A stretch of 64,000 bases of DNA, taken from positions 72,650,001-72,714,000 of the forward strand of contig NC_091262.1 in assembly GCF_042477335.2 (NCBI RefSeq). The letters run 5' to 3'. The notes under the pieces were generated by a model. The model was not told where the DNA came from and did no database searches. It was given only the letters and a program-made list of their open reading frames with translations. Shown piece after piece: positions 23,727 to 34,559 of the stretch. The translations under genes and the position numbers were made by a program. The stretch comes from Ovis canadensis (taxonomy: Eukaryota > Chordata > Mammalia > Artiodactyla > Bovidae). The stretch's first letter is position 1, and each line of letters starts with the position of its first letter.

Positions 23727-23803
23727 TTCCAAACCCAGGAATTGAACTGGTGTCTCCTGCATTGCAGGCAGATTCTTTACCAACTGAGCTATCAGGGAAG
23801 CCC
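23727..23803 (-). mobile_element. Bov-tA tRNA-part fragment
   Basis: Antisense ATTGCAGGCAGATTCTTTAC ... GAGCTATCAGGGAAGCCC only. Confidence 0.8.
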
Positions 23804-24961
23804 AACTACAGGTTCAGAACCAAGCAAACCCAGAAGAAATGCCCCATATAAGTGATTAAAACTGCCACTGTCTCTCTCTCTGTCTACCCATGTCTGCCTA
23901 CATGTCCTGTTCTCTTTTCCCCAAATAAACACTTTAATTATTTCAGTACTTTCTGTATTTATGGGAATTCTTTTCTGCAGAGCCAAGGGGCCAGGGCCTT
24001 GTCACTGACCATTGGTCTAGTGATTAGGAACTCTCTCCCTGCAGCAACCTGACCTCAGTCTCTTATAAGGAACTGAAAACCTGCTTCAAGCCACTGCAGG
24101 TTGGGGCCACTAAGGTCAGAACCAGGCCCTCAGCCTCCTCTGTGATCACCTTCCCTCTCTGCCTCTGCCTTGCATCTGCTTGGATACGATCCGAGCCCAA
24201 GCGTGGGTCTCCTGGCTTCTTCCTTTGCTTGTGCTTCTGACTCCGCTTCCTCCACATTTTCTAAAACGATCCACCTCATGGTTCCTCTCTTGAGTTAGCT
24301 CCTTTACTGAACTGTTTTTCCAAGGTACTCTTGTGGCCCATCCCCAGGCCTCTCCTTTCTTGCAGCTTGGGTTTAAGTGATAATGCCAATGGCAAGGCCT
24401 TTTCTTGGGCATCTTTGTTAAAAGAATGAAAGTTCTAGCCCTGAAATGACTCCTCTGGTAGTGGATAGGGTTCTTTCGGGCTCACATCATCCCCAGTAGA
24501 GCACACTTGGGTTGTGTCCTAAATCCCACCACAGAGGGACTTCTCATGTTTTGAGGGGGCCCAGGTCTCTCTTGTCCAGTCCAAGGCTCCTGGGTCTACT
24601 GGTGGCCCCCATGAGGTTCTGTCTTGGTCATGTCATTACGTGGCTCAGGAGTCAGTGCCTCCTGCCCCATTTTTGTCCACCCGTCTCACTCCTGGCCTTA
24701 TGTTTTCAGCACTGAACCTGGAATTTCTACCAGAAGAGTTTCATTTCACCATCTGGCCTAGTCTTCTCTGGCTGCTCTGCTGAGCTAACCCATCCAGGCA
24801 AGGTCCTGCTGCATGGGTAGCAGTATTGGGTCAGCCTCTTTGGATGTCTTTGTGCCCTTGGCCTCTGGACCTGACTTGTCAAATGTCTGGTTGCCATCAG
24901 ACTCCTTGATTCTATATGTCCAAGGAGGTTCATATCCAGCCGGGTAATACCCAAGTCCCAG

Positions 24962-24962
<1 letters not shown>
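23804..24962. other. Intergenic, no recognised element
   Basis: I see no gene, RNA or clear repeat here between the tRNA-SINE fragment and the CA microsatellite. Confidence 0.35.

Positions 24963-25009
<47 letters not shown>
24963..25009. repeat. (CA)n microsatellite, about 23 units
   Basis: A perfect CA run in the intergenic DNA about 0.8 kb downstream of the SERPINA14 poly(A) signal. Confidence 0.97.
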
Positions 25010-25012
<3 letters not shown>

Positions 25013-25096
25013 ATTCTGTGCATGACTGTCCTTTTTTTCCCACATTGCTTTTACTTCCTGTGCGGTAGGGGGCAATAATAACCCTCTCATAGAAGG

Positions 25097-25293
25097 CTGT
25101 TTTAGCCCAGTTGGTAAAGAATCTGCCTGTAATGCGGGAGACCCAGGTTCGATCCCTGGGTCGGGAAGATCCCCTGGCGAAGGAAATGGCAACCCGCTCC
25201 AGTATTCTTGCCTGGAGAATCCCATGGACAGAGGAGCCTGGGGGGCTACAGTCTGTGGGGTTGCAAGAGTCGGACAGGACAGCAACTGAATTA
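25097..25293 (+). mobile_element. Bov-tA SINE
   Basis: The sense tRNA part TTGGTAAAGAATCTGCCTGT and full Bov-A core. A 262-codon open frame starts in it and is spurious. Confidence 0.92.
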
Positions 25294-25830
25294 CAGCTAC
25301 TACTACCAGAAGCTTGCTGTGAAGATGGAAAGAGACCAGGTGAGGGACAGAGAAGATGCTGTCAGCATATTTGGGACTTTCAACCTCTCTGGCACCCTCA
25401 TTTCTCCCTGGAGCTAGGTGAACATACAGAAGCCCCCCCAGGGGTCTGTCCTCTTCCCAGCCTCCTCTCTGTAGTGGGACCTGCCTCTTCCTGGGGCTGC
25501 CGGGGGCAGGGGGCAGGGGGCAGAGGGAAAGTACAGATGAGGCGCCATGCTCTGACTGCCAGTTGGGCAGGAAGCAAGGCTGTGAGACAGCCTCCGACTG
25601 AAACAGCCCTTCTGCACCTGCTCACCCACTCAGAATTGCTTCTCTGCCTATGTCAGCCTTGTTCCGGGATAGAAGACATCCTGGCCAAAAATCCCTGGCA
25701 GCCCCCCTCAACCCCCTTATGCCGCTCTGTTCCTGGACAGAAGACCAGTGAAGACCCGTCCCCACTCCATTCCCAGACCATGCTTCTCAGTCCCAGTGGC
25801 TCTGACACACGGCTGGTGAATTGTACTCTT

Positions 25831-25836
25831 TTTATT
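25831..25836 (-). terminator. SERPINA14: SERPINA14 polyadenylation signal AATAAA
   Basis: TTTATT on the plus strand is AATAAA in gene sense, only about 45 bases beyond the SERPINA14 stop codon. It predicts a very short 3' UTR. Confidence 0.8.
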
Positions 25837-25879
25837 CATGGCCTGCTAAGATTCTGTGCTGCACAGCATGGCCCCGCCT

Positions 25880-26089
25880 CTACTCAACTTGGGGGTTGAG
25901 GACTTGGCCCACAAAGAGGTCTGTTTGAGTTATCTCATCCTCCACAAACAGCAAGAAGGGTCTGTTGAACTTCACAACCACTGGGACCTCCTTCGTGTTC
26001 GCGGGGACTTTCAACAGATTATCTGTGTGAATGGCTGTGTCCGTGGTTAAGGCATGCTCGCTCAGCTCTATCTCAACTTGATGCAGGGC
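25880..26089 (-). CDS. SERPINA14: SERPINA14 last coding exon: degenerate hinge and reactive loop
   Basis: The acceptor TGTCTTCCAG precedes GCC-CTG-CAT and the stop TAG is at 25882-25880. The frame is open throughout but has no long ATG-started stretch of its own, so it is easily missed. The loop reads [15 protein letters not shown] then [16 protein letters not shown] before FNRPF. It is two residues longer than the SERPINA11 loop. The C terminus is GQVLNPQVE. Confidence 0.94.
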   Translation of the reverse strand, partial: ALHQVEIELSEHALTTDTAIHTDNLLKVPANTKEVPVVVKFNRPFLLFVEDEITQTDLFVGQVLNPQVE

Positions 26090-29000
26090 CTGGAAGACAC
26101 AGATTCTGGGTTAGCCCCAGACCAAGCTGGCTGGAGTGGGGGTGGCAGTTGGGGTAGGATGTGCCCAGCAATCTCCTATGGCAAGATCGAGGGGCAGTCT
26201 TCCCCGACAGCTGATGCCAGGTGAAGGAAGGCTGGTTTCCACTCCTGGAAAGCCTCCAGCAGTTGGAGGAAGGCTAGCTTCCACTCCTGGAAAGCTGCCC
26301 TTGGCTCCCAGCAACCGAATTAGCCCTTCAACGTCAGATGTCCCCAAAAGGGGTCAATACTAGGGTTGGGGATTGTTGGGTTCAGACATCCTCAGGGTTG
26401 GGTGGATAACTCAAGGAGTCTGCGCATGTAAAAGGGAGAAAAGGGGAAGAAAACACAGACGAAGGCTGGGTGGTCTGAAGGCTTAGAAAACATGCCGCAA
26501 AATAACTGAGAGACAGTCCTTTCCAACACTTCTATAAAGGGTGTGATGAAAACCACCAGGGAGCTACGTTTTCTTGTCTCCATCCAACCAAGGACAATTT
26601 GCCCTCTGAGAAAAAGCACTTGTGCCAGAACATACATGACCCCTGATCTGCAGGAGGCCCTGCTGGGGAACTCGGCCATGACATTGTTTGTACTGGATTG
26701 TGAAGAGCCCAACATCTCCCAAACCCAGCACTCAGGGCACATCTGCTGGGTGGATTTTGTTAGTGGCTCAGGCAGTAAAGAAGCTGCCTGCAGTGCAGGA
26801 GACCCGGGTTTGACACCTGAGTTGGGAGGATTCCCTGGAGAAGGGCATGGCAACCCACTCCAATATTCTTGCCCGGGAAAGCCCATGGATTAGAGGAGCC
26901 TGGCAGGCTACAGTCTACAGGACTGCAAAAGAGTCAGACACGACTGAGCCACTAACACTTACTTACTTATACCCACTGGGCCATGGAAAGCACAGCATGC
27001 CTGTGGGGTCCTAACCTTGGGAACTCCACCCGATGTCTCTGAGCAGCAGGTCCTCATCTCCCGATTAAAGAACAGGGTTCTTTGGGTTCATTGGGAGACT
27101 GAGCGAGAGAAACTGTGAGAAAGTGTTTTGTGGTTTGTCAAGCACTGTACCAGGATGAGAGATGGTGATGCTGTTTACGTTCTGGGCAAAGTGTTACAGG
27201 GCAGCCACAAGGCAGTCAGCTAGTTAGTGACCTTGGCGGAGTCATTGGAGGGCAACCCCTGTGTCCACCAGGGTGGGTAAAATTATCTCATGAGTAGATG
27301 CTTCCTGGCATCCAAATGTCTAACTGGTATCTCCAGTTTAGCAGAGCTAGTCTCTGCCTGCCCAAGACCCACACCTCCTTCGTCTTTCCTGCCTCAGACA
27401 TTGGCTCCATTGTTTCCCATTCTTCCAGCTCACAAACCAACTCCCCTTCCTGCTCCCCAGCTCTGTCTAAAAAGCCCACAGCACCTTCTCATCACTGTTA
27501 ACTCTCCCTTGAATGCCCCATCTAACCGCCAATATCTCTCACCTAGGTTACCCGCCAAACTTCCTACTGAGTCCACTCTTCCTCCAGGGACACTGCCTGT
27601 TTTCCACATGGCAAAAAGTGATCTTTCATAAAATGCTCATGTCAGCCTTGGTAATCTCCCATGTTGATCAAATAAAACCCCAGTCCTATCCAGGGCCTGG
27701 GAAAACCAAGTGACCTGTCTCTGCCTGGCTTCTGCCCTCACCTCCTACCAGGCTCGGTCTCACTCATCACTCAAGCTACCTGGGCTTTCTCGGGGTTCTT
27801 AAAAAATGTTGGGTTCACATCCCCTTGGATACACTGGTTGGTCTCTTTGCCCAGAACACGAGTCCTGAGGCATATACCCCCTTGCTTTCCCTTGGCCTTT
27901 ATCCAAGACTTGGCATAAAGGCCAACCCAGCCCTTCGAATGCCTGCCCACTGCACCCCAGCCCACTGCTCCTGGTTTCTCTGCTTTCTTTCCTTCAGATG
28001 ATATATTGCGGGTGGACGTAGAGCATACAGGTCTGTGGGCATGCTCGCTGTCTTCCCTGTCAGTAGAACATAACAGCTATGAGAGTAAGATGTTGTCTGG
28101 ATGGCCCATGACTTCACCCCTCAGTGCCTCCAGGGCTTGAAGCAATAACCTTTGAGTGAGTGAATGAAAGGACCCCCAAAGCCCAGGGATCTGGGCAGAT
28201 AAGAGCTATAACTGCTGTATTAAAAAACTGATTTTCAATCAGGGCTGTGGTGGATAATCGAAGAAGGCAATGGCCCCCCCACTCCAGTACTCTTGCCTGG
28301 AAAATCCCATGGACGGAGGAGCCTGGAAGGCTGCAGTCCATGGGGTCGCTGAGGATTGGTCATGACTGAGTGACTTCACTTTGACTTTTCACTTTCTTGC
28401 ATTGGAGAAGGAAATGGCAACCCACTCCAGTGTTCTTGCCTGGAGAATCCCAGGGACGGGGGAGCCTGGTGGGCTGCTGTCTATGGGGTCGCACAGAGTT
28501 GGACACGACTGAAGTGACTTAGCAGTGGTGGATAATAAAACAGAGACCCTAGAAATTGCCCCACTCACCTCCAAATTAGGCAGGGGAGCCTTCAATGTGA
28601 CGTCCTGTGAACTTGCTGTGGTAGTCAGCGTATGTTTGGGGTCAATCTTGGGAAGCAGATGCTTTAAGTTAATCTTGGGAAGCAGATGCTTAAAGTTTAT
28701 CTCGAAGGTGATCTTGAACTTGGGCAAAGTTAAGTGCACCAGTCTGTTGAGAATGAAAATGACAAGGAAGCTGAGCTATGTCTCTGTCCTGGCGTCCACA
28801 GGCTGCACCTTGCTTAGGCTGAAAGATCTTTTCCTAGTGAAAATGTTAATGGAAGTGTTTGCTCTCAGGGCTTGCTTGGGGCGGAGATTAAAGATGCTGG
28901 GGTCTGAGCTAAAACTCAGAATACACTTTACTATTCAAATGATTCCCTTCACAGGCTTTCTATACAAGAGGAGATGAAGGTCAGACCAAGGGTATCCAGC

Positions 29001-32000
29001 CCTGAGTCCCTCTAACCTTCCATCTGGAAGCAGCAGTTTGAACTGTGTGGTGACCCTAAACGTGCTGAGGGGTTGGGGGACATGGGGTCCTCTTGCCCCA
29101 GGCAGAGCATAGGGAGTTTTCACAGGAGAGGAAGTTCCATCTCCAATGATAATCTTTGGAACAGAAAGGAGGAGGACTCCTACAGATCAGCAACTCTGTA
29201 ACTAAGGGAGAGTATTAGAAAGCGATCGCGAAAAGTCAGATATGACTTAGCAACTGAACAAAGCATTAGAATGTGTAGTGCCAGCCCTCTCACCCAACAT
29301 TTTTGGTTGCTCACAGACCAATCCATCTTAGCCTGTGTCAATGTGTGTTGAGCTTCTGATTGGATAGCGACCCACTCAGCTGGGTTCCTCCACTGCTGAA
29401 TCCCCTCTGCCCCAATTAGGAATACTGTGGGACACACAGCTGTGGCAGAAAAGAACAGATCCACTCTGCAGTGGCTCTCTACTGTAGGAGTAAATGCTAT
29501 TCACAGATTTCTTCCCAATCTGCACATTTGTTGCCCGAAGACTGTTCCCCGACTCTCGCCACTAAGATCAGTGGACCATTGAAGATCACACTTTTGCTAT
29601 GTAATTTATCCTCATTGATTGGAGCCCGATGGACACGGTACTTAAGCTGGATCGATCCAATTCTCTCTTCCATGAATACGTAATTGGAACTGAAAGATGC
29701 TCAATGCAGAGTGGGTTGGAACATCTGGTTGAACGGAAGAGAGTCATGTCTATCCACAGTGGTCTTAGCTTGACAGTTACTTCCTTAAGATCATTTCCTA
29801 CTTAAGATCCCTGATGAACACTCCACCGCTGAATTATGTTATATACCCTGCTCATTCTCTTATAGCTTTTCTACAATTTGAAGCTGCATATTTGTTAGTT
29901 GACTTTCTACCTTTCCTACCAGACTGAAAATTTCATGAGAACAGAGGTGATTTTGGCTAACCATTGTATTTCCAGCACCAAGCAGTTTCTGGCATAGAAT
30001 AGATGCTCAGAAAATATTTTGGGGGTGAGTGGATTGTGTGCTAATGTGTGTGGGAAAGCTGGTTTGCTGAGCTGGAGAGGTAGAAACAAGGACTTGTGAC
30101 AAGAGAGACGGAGTTCCAGGTGACTTTGCTGTCCCTTGTTCCAATCCCTCATGAAACCTGACTGTGTTTATTCCCTGTAATTCCATTTCATGTATTTTGT
30201 AAGTTTCGTGAAATTCCCATGTATCTTTCCAATAATTCCTCTCTGTATCCAACTTGATCTTTTACGAAGTGGGTTTCTGATATTGTGCATGTCATCAAAA
30301 GAACCATAATTAACAGTTTAAGGGGGCTTCCAACTTGGTAATGGGATTCAGGCCACCATTCTTCCTGTTTGCTTCGTTTCATTGTCTACAAATATCCTAG
30401 GAAATAACCAGACGCCAAACTCGCCCACCCTTGCAGCCCAAATAAAGCTTTTGCATAGAGGAAGTGAGGGCAGAGCAAAAATCTAATTCAAATCTAAAGT
30501 ATTCCTTTAGAATAGCATACCTGAAGTTACTGATTTTCTGAAGTTTAGCTCGCTTAGCAGTCAACTTTTTAAGAGCATTGTCAAAGTGTCCTGCGTCTGG
30601 GAGCATGAGGATTAGGGACACATTTCCTTTGAAAGGCATCTTAACCATCGTAGCAAATAGCTCCTCTGACCGGCTGTAAAGCATCTGTTCTGTCTTTCTC
30701 ATCATGTCCACCTGCACTTTGGTTTTGTCATTCAAAAAGAAGTCCTCCTTCTGGGTGAGATTGGGCTGAAAAGCTCTTTTCCAGATGCCTGGGAAAATCA
30801 GGAAGGAAAAGTCAAAGAGTGATCTGGTGGAAAAGTCATCACCACCTTCATGTTTGGGGCCCCCAGAGGTGATCTGCTTGAGAAGGAAGCAGTCCATTTA
30901 AGGTGACACCTTGACTCTAGTGAGCAGAATAGTTAAAATTCTAGACTGGTGCAAAGGAAATAAAGGAAAACACATGATTTTCAAAAATAATCACCCTACA
31001 GTTTCTTTAACTCTGTATTTCTCAAAAGATGTTTACCAAAATAACTGCCTTTGGAACTATAACACCAAGAAAAGATTTTGTCATCAAATAATTTAGGAAA
31101 CATTGATCACAGCATCCCTTCTTTGAAAATTTCTACTGCATTTGAGTGTTTTAAGAGTTCAAAGAATGGTAAAGAAATCTATTTAAAATTTATTAAGCTT
31201 GTTGTTCAGTAGAAGCTAACACAACATTGTAAAGCAATTATACTCCAAAAACTTAATTATTTAAAATAAAGTATATTAATTTTATTCAAGGAGGTAAGCT
31301 TTTTATCAGAAAGGCACTCACACCTCAGTACACATGCACATCCCTGCATGAAATTCTATTTTAAATAATGCAATTCGCAGTGGATTTTAAGAAAAATTCA
31401 AAGTACACACCAGTTAAAAAAGGCATCCATCACCCAGAGTAATGGCCATCTGGTCTGGTCTGGAAAATCTCTACAAGTGTTAGTCTTGCTTCTGATTCTA
31501 GAGGCAGACTTGTGGTCCTCTCTATTCTGTTGTTGCTACTTGCTTTCTAGAGAGTGATATGGATAAAGCTTTTGGAAAACTGTTGGAAGCTGGAGGGCTA
31601 CAGTCCATGAGGTCGCAAAGAGCTGGACATGACTTAGCAACTAAACCACCACTGCCAAGGAGGGATCATGCTGGAGAGTTCTCTGGAATATCCAGAGAAA
31701 TGATCCCTCCAAGATCATTCATGTTGGGACCTTCCTGTTAGTCCAGTGGTTAAGACTCCCTGCTCCCAAAGCAGGGGGCACAAGTTCAATCCCTGGTTGG
31801 GGAAATAAGATTCCTTAGGCCACACAGTGCAGTTAAAAAAAAAATCATTTGTGGAACACTTTTTATGTCCCAGGTACATAGTTGGGAACTGTGGGCCTAA
31901 ATGTAAATAACAGATGGTCCCAGTGGCTTCAGCAAGCATCCTACGCTGGGAAGCACTGTTTTGTGAGCAGTTCCCTCACTTATCTTACACAGGACAAACA

Positions 32001-34055
32001 TTATTCATGTCCTGGTAGGAACCCTGTTTAATCAGTAATAGAATATCCATGAATTGACTCATTTAAACCTAAACTTTCCTGAACTCAAAATATGTTCCAG
32101 GTACCATACTACATACTGAGGTTAGAGCAATGAATAAAAACAGAGAGCTGATTTATGCTTTAAGAAAACTGTGCTGGCCTTGTAATGGGGAAGAGGTTGG
32201 AGGCAGGCATGAATGGCAACAGCGTAATCCACTTTGGAAAGTCATCTAGGCAAGAGTTAGTGTTGGCCTGGGCTGGAAGCCTCTGGGCTAGGCTTCTCAG
32301 ATGGTGAGAAGTCAACACATTCCAGGTCGACTCTGCAGGCAGAACCCATATGACTTGTCTTCTTGGATCTGGAGGTTTTGTCTGGAGCAGCTGGGTAGAT
32401 GGCACTGTGATTCTCTGAGATGAGGAGACACAGGGTGTTGGGGGTGGCTCCAGGTTGGGGGATTGTGTTTGAGGGTCTGTGAAACATCCTCCCAAAGGTT
32501 TTAGAATCTGGACCTCAGGGGAGGTGGTCTGGGCCTCATCTGGAGACTAGGGAATAGAGAACAGGCGGTGTTTGAGGTTGTGAACCCAGGTGAGCTGAGA
32601 GACACTTTTGGAATTCAAGAGAAGAGAAAACAGCAAAGGACACAAGAAAGGAAGTGCTCTGGGGTAAGAGCAAGGTGGGAGGAGTCAGACAGAAAGGGAG
32701 CCACCTTGAGGATGACTAGGGCACAGCTATTTCTTCACTATGATGAAAGGGGGAGAGTGAGAGGAGATGTGTGTGTGCCTTGGACAGCATGTGGAGGACA
32801 TCTTGCCTGACCTGCTTTCTTGTCCCCGTTCGGGCAGTAGGAGACATCACAGCTGAGAGTCAGTGGAAGAAGGAGACAGGAGATGCTGAGTGGAGGAAGA
32901 GGACGTGAATAGACACCAGCGAGGGGTAACTCTGAGGCCGCCTGAAGAAACATTGGTGATGTCAAGATCTGTGACCAGGAATTCACACTGATGTTTTAGA
33001 CACCTGGTGTGTGACCCTGAATTCCACACTGGACACAGCTGCAGAAAGCATCTCATCTCACACTAATCTGACCATACAAGACAAGCGAATTAGCCGATGT
33101 TCATGGCTCTGCAAAAAAAAAAGATTTCTTTGTTTCCCCCTTATTTTATCAGAGAGAGGGATCACGTTTTATTCCAAAATATCTTAAGCACCACAAACAA
33201 GATGACTGAGAGGATTACGAGAAGAAACGCCGAAAAATGCTAGACAATGCAGTGATATCAAAGTCAATTAAAGAGTTGAATCTACTGGTTTCTGAGAAAA
33301 TGGGATATACTGACAAAAATTATGGCTTTTTCTCTTTTTTTTTCTGACTTAAACCTGTTAGGAAACACAAGGGCAAAGATTACCCAAAACAGGAATTCAT
33401 GCACTTAATAAGCCTCACCTTTGAAGAAAATGTGGTTGACAAGACATAGGATGGTCTCAGGGTTCAGGTCGGTGATTAAGTCTCTGATTTTTGTATGCGT
33501 TTTTTCAGCCACGTGGTGGCTGATGGCCTTCTTGGCTTTTTCTGTGTCTGAAAAGTCAGTCATCTGGATGTCCATTTTCTGCAGCTTGCTTATCTGGTGC
33601 AGAAGCATCTGGTTGGCCATCATTTTGCTGTTGAGAAAGAGAATGTCCTGGTGCTTCAGTTGCTTCTGCTTCACTAGCTCACGCCCCAAGTGGACAAGAT
33701 GATGTAAGCACTTGTGCGCATCCAACAGTTTGAGCTCAAGTTCCAGGTCCTCAGGGTGGTTGGTGCTCATTGTGGATTTGATCCCCAGGGAGAGGGTGGC
33801 CAGGGTGATGGTCATGGCCGCGGGGGAGAAGATGATATTCTTTTTGGGATCCTCAGCTATCAAAGCCTTGAACAATTCTTGGGCGAAAGCCTTAGGGTGA
33901 GCTTCCATCTTCTGGGAGAAAGCTGAAATTTTCTTTAATAAGACTAGGTTTGCGTGCTGTTGAGAGTGTTGTTGCTTTTCACAGAAGATTCTATTAAACA
34001 GGCCACAGAGGATGAAGACCAGAGACAGGGCCAGCTGCATTCTCCTGTGGGACAT
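25880..34055 (-). CDS. SERPINA14: SERPINA14, uterine serpin / uterine milk protein (4 coding exons)
   Basis: Joining 33419-34055, 30521-30788, 28569-28743 and 25880-26089 on the minus strand gives an intact 429-residue protein with intron phases 1, 2 and 0. Residues 1-25 form a signal peptide ending [13 protein letters not shown] is the serpin shutter segment and [12 protein letters not shown] (401-412) the C-terminal signature. Sequons lie at N222 (NLT) and N268 (NVS). The family is a progesterone-induced secretion of the pregnant uterus in ruminants and pigs, without known protease inhibition. In agreement, the hinge reads HALTTD where inhibitory serpins have GTEAA. A 27-nt duplication lengthens the third coding exon. 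I recognise the sequence from the sheep protein, but the loop here carries only one [12 protein letters not shown] unit. Confidence 0.95.
26226..26295. repeat. Imperfect repeat pair, 42-bp period, SERPINA14 last intron
   Basis: Two 28-base units at 26226-26253 and 26268-26295 share GGAAGGCT and TTCCACTCCTGGAAAGC with two mismatches. They lie about 140 bases from the exon acceptor at 26089. Confidence 0.7.
26755..26962 (+). mobile_element. Bov-tA SINE, SERPINA14 last intron
   Basis: Sense tRNA part and Bov-A core ending AAGAGTCAGACACGACTGAG. Antisense to the gene. Confidence 0.92.
28259..28524 (+). mobile_element. Bov-A2 dimer with 12-bp target duplication
   Basis: Flanked by GTGGTGGATAAT at 28247-28258 and 28525-28536. 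The insert ends only 32 bases from the target duplication edge to the SERPINA14 exon donor at 28568. Confidence 0.95.
28569..28743 (-). CDS. SERPINA14: SERPINA14 third coding exon, enlarged by an internal duplication
   Basis: The acceptor TCTCAACAG precedes A-CTG-GTG-CAC. The donor GTGAGT follows AATTTGGAG at 28568, phase 0. At 175 nt it is 27 nt longer than the 148-nt equivalent in SERPINA11. The excess is explained by two adjacent 27-base units at 28642-28668 and 28669-28695. The product is FKHLLPKIN followed by LKHLLPKID (residues 319-336), in the helix I region. Confidence 0.93.
28642..28695 (-). repeat. Two 27-nt tandem units inside SERPINA14 exon
   Basis: Units at 28642-28668 and 28669-28695 differ at 2 of 27 bases. 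They stay in frame and encode (F/L)KHLLPKI(N/D) twice. Confidence 0.93.
29195..29262 (+). mobile_element. Bov SINE / BovB tail fragment
   Basis: AAAAGTCAGATATGACTTAG and GCAACTGAAC resemble the shared 3' end only. Confidence 0.5.
29905..30030 (+). mobile_element. L2-like LINE tail
   Basis: TTCATGAGAACAGAGGTGAT and GCATAGAATAGATGCTCAG match the L2 3'-end pattern. Confidence 0.55.
30521..30788 (-). CDS. SERPINA14: SERPINA14 second coding exon (268 nt)
   Basis: The acceptor TTTTCCCAG precedes GC-ATC-TGG (Gly213 is the split codon). The donor GTATGC follows AACTTCAG, phase 2. It encodes [20 protein letters not shown], the VDMMRKTE segment and [12 protein letters not shown], which parallel SERPINA11 exon 16616-16889 position by position. 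It is six bases (two codons) shorter than that exon. Confidence 0.94.
30789..31190. other. SERPINA14 intron, exon-proximal part
   Basis: A/T-rich intron without a recognised repeat. The acceptor-proximal pyrimidine tract of exon 30521-30788 is at its left end. Confidence 0.4.
31195..31275 (+). mobile_element. L1 3'-tail fragment
   Basis: AAGCTAACACAACATTGTAA then AGCAATTATACTCCA is the terminal ruminant L1 motif. Confidence 0.7.
31590..31652 (+). mobile_element. Bov-A 3'-end fragment
   Basis: GGGCTACAGTCCATGAGGTC and GCTGGACATGACTTAGC, tail only. Confidence 0.75.
31728..31845 (+). mobile_element. CHR-type tRNA SINE
   Basis: TCCAGTGGTTAAGACTCC and AGTTCAATCCCTGGTTGGGG are the tRNA-derived head of CHR SINEs. 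An A-run follows. Confidence 0.85.
31850..33418. other. SERPINA14 intron, remaining sequence
   Basis: Apparently unique intronic DNA. A short poly(A) run lies near 33112-33121. No exon or RNA gene recognised. Confidence 0.4.
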
Positions 34056-34057
34056 TT
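33419..34057 (-). CDS. SERPINA14: SERPINA14 first coding exon (residues 1-212)
   Basis: The acceptor TTGCCGCAG precedes AA-ATG, with the start codon at 34055-34053. The donor GTGAGG follows TTCTTCAAAG, phase 1. It encodes the signal peptide ([20 protein letters not shown]...), a His/Gln-rich N terminus, [20 protein letters not shown] and NHIFFK. The Lys-rich, basic composition fits uterine serpins. Confidence 0.95.
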
Positions 34058-34227
34058 CTGCGGCAACCCAGAGCTGTCAGTGGAAGGAAGAGGTATATGG
34101 GTGAATATTCTATGGAATGTGTTCTCAATGCTGTAAGGGTTGAAAAAGGCTCATTTTATCTATATGCAGCTCACCTGGGTGGGGTTGCTATTAGTCCTGG
34201 ATTGGAGAATGCTAGCTAAGTCCAATG

Positions 34228-34490
34228 GAGAAGGCAATGGCACCCCATTCCAGTACTCTTGCCTGGCAAATCCTATGGATGGAGGAGCCTGGTGGGCTGC
34301 AGACCATGGGGTTGCTAAGAGTCGGACATGACTGAGCAACTTCACTTTCACTTTTCACTTTCATGCATTGGAGAAGGAAATGGAAATCCACTCCAGTATT
34401 CTTGCCTGGAGAATCCCAGGGACAGGGGAGCCTGGTGAGCTGCTGTCTATGGGGTTGCACAGAGTCAGACATGACTGAAGTGACTTAGCA

Positions 34491-34557
<67 letters not shown>

Positions 34558-34559
34558 GC
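34228..34559 (+). mobile_element. Bov-A2 dimer, long AGC tail, 14-bp target duplication
   Basis: Flanked by AGCTAAGTCCAATG at 34214-34227 and 34560-34573. It lies in SERPINA14 intron 1, antisense to the gene. Confidence 0.96.
34488..34558. repeat. (CAG)n/(AGC)n triplet array, about 23 units
   Basis: The 3' tail of the Bov-A2 element has expanded into a triplet array with one AAG interruption near 34504. Confidence 0.92.

Noticed and set aside
25097..25170. Possible tRNA-Glu gene
   Set aside because: The tRNA-like sequence is the head of a Bov-tA SINE, as in all other copies in the window, with decayed stem sequence.
24785..25285. 166-codon minus-strand frame with a long Cys-Val run
   Set aside because: The run is the CA microsatellite and the rest is antisense SINE.
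25111..25899. 262-codon plus-strand open frame
   Set aside because: It starts inside a Bov-tA SINE and ends over the last exon of SERPINA14 on the other strand. No domain is recognisable.
34488..34558. Coding polyglutamine-type CAG repeat
   Set aside because: It is the tail of a Bov-A2 SINE in an intron, not part of an exon.
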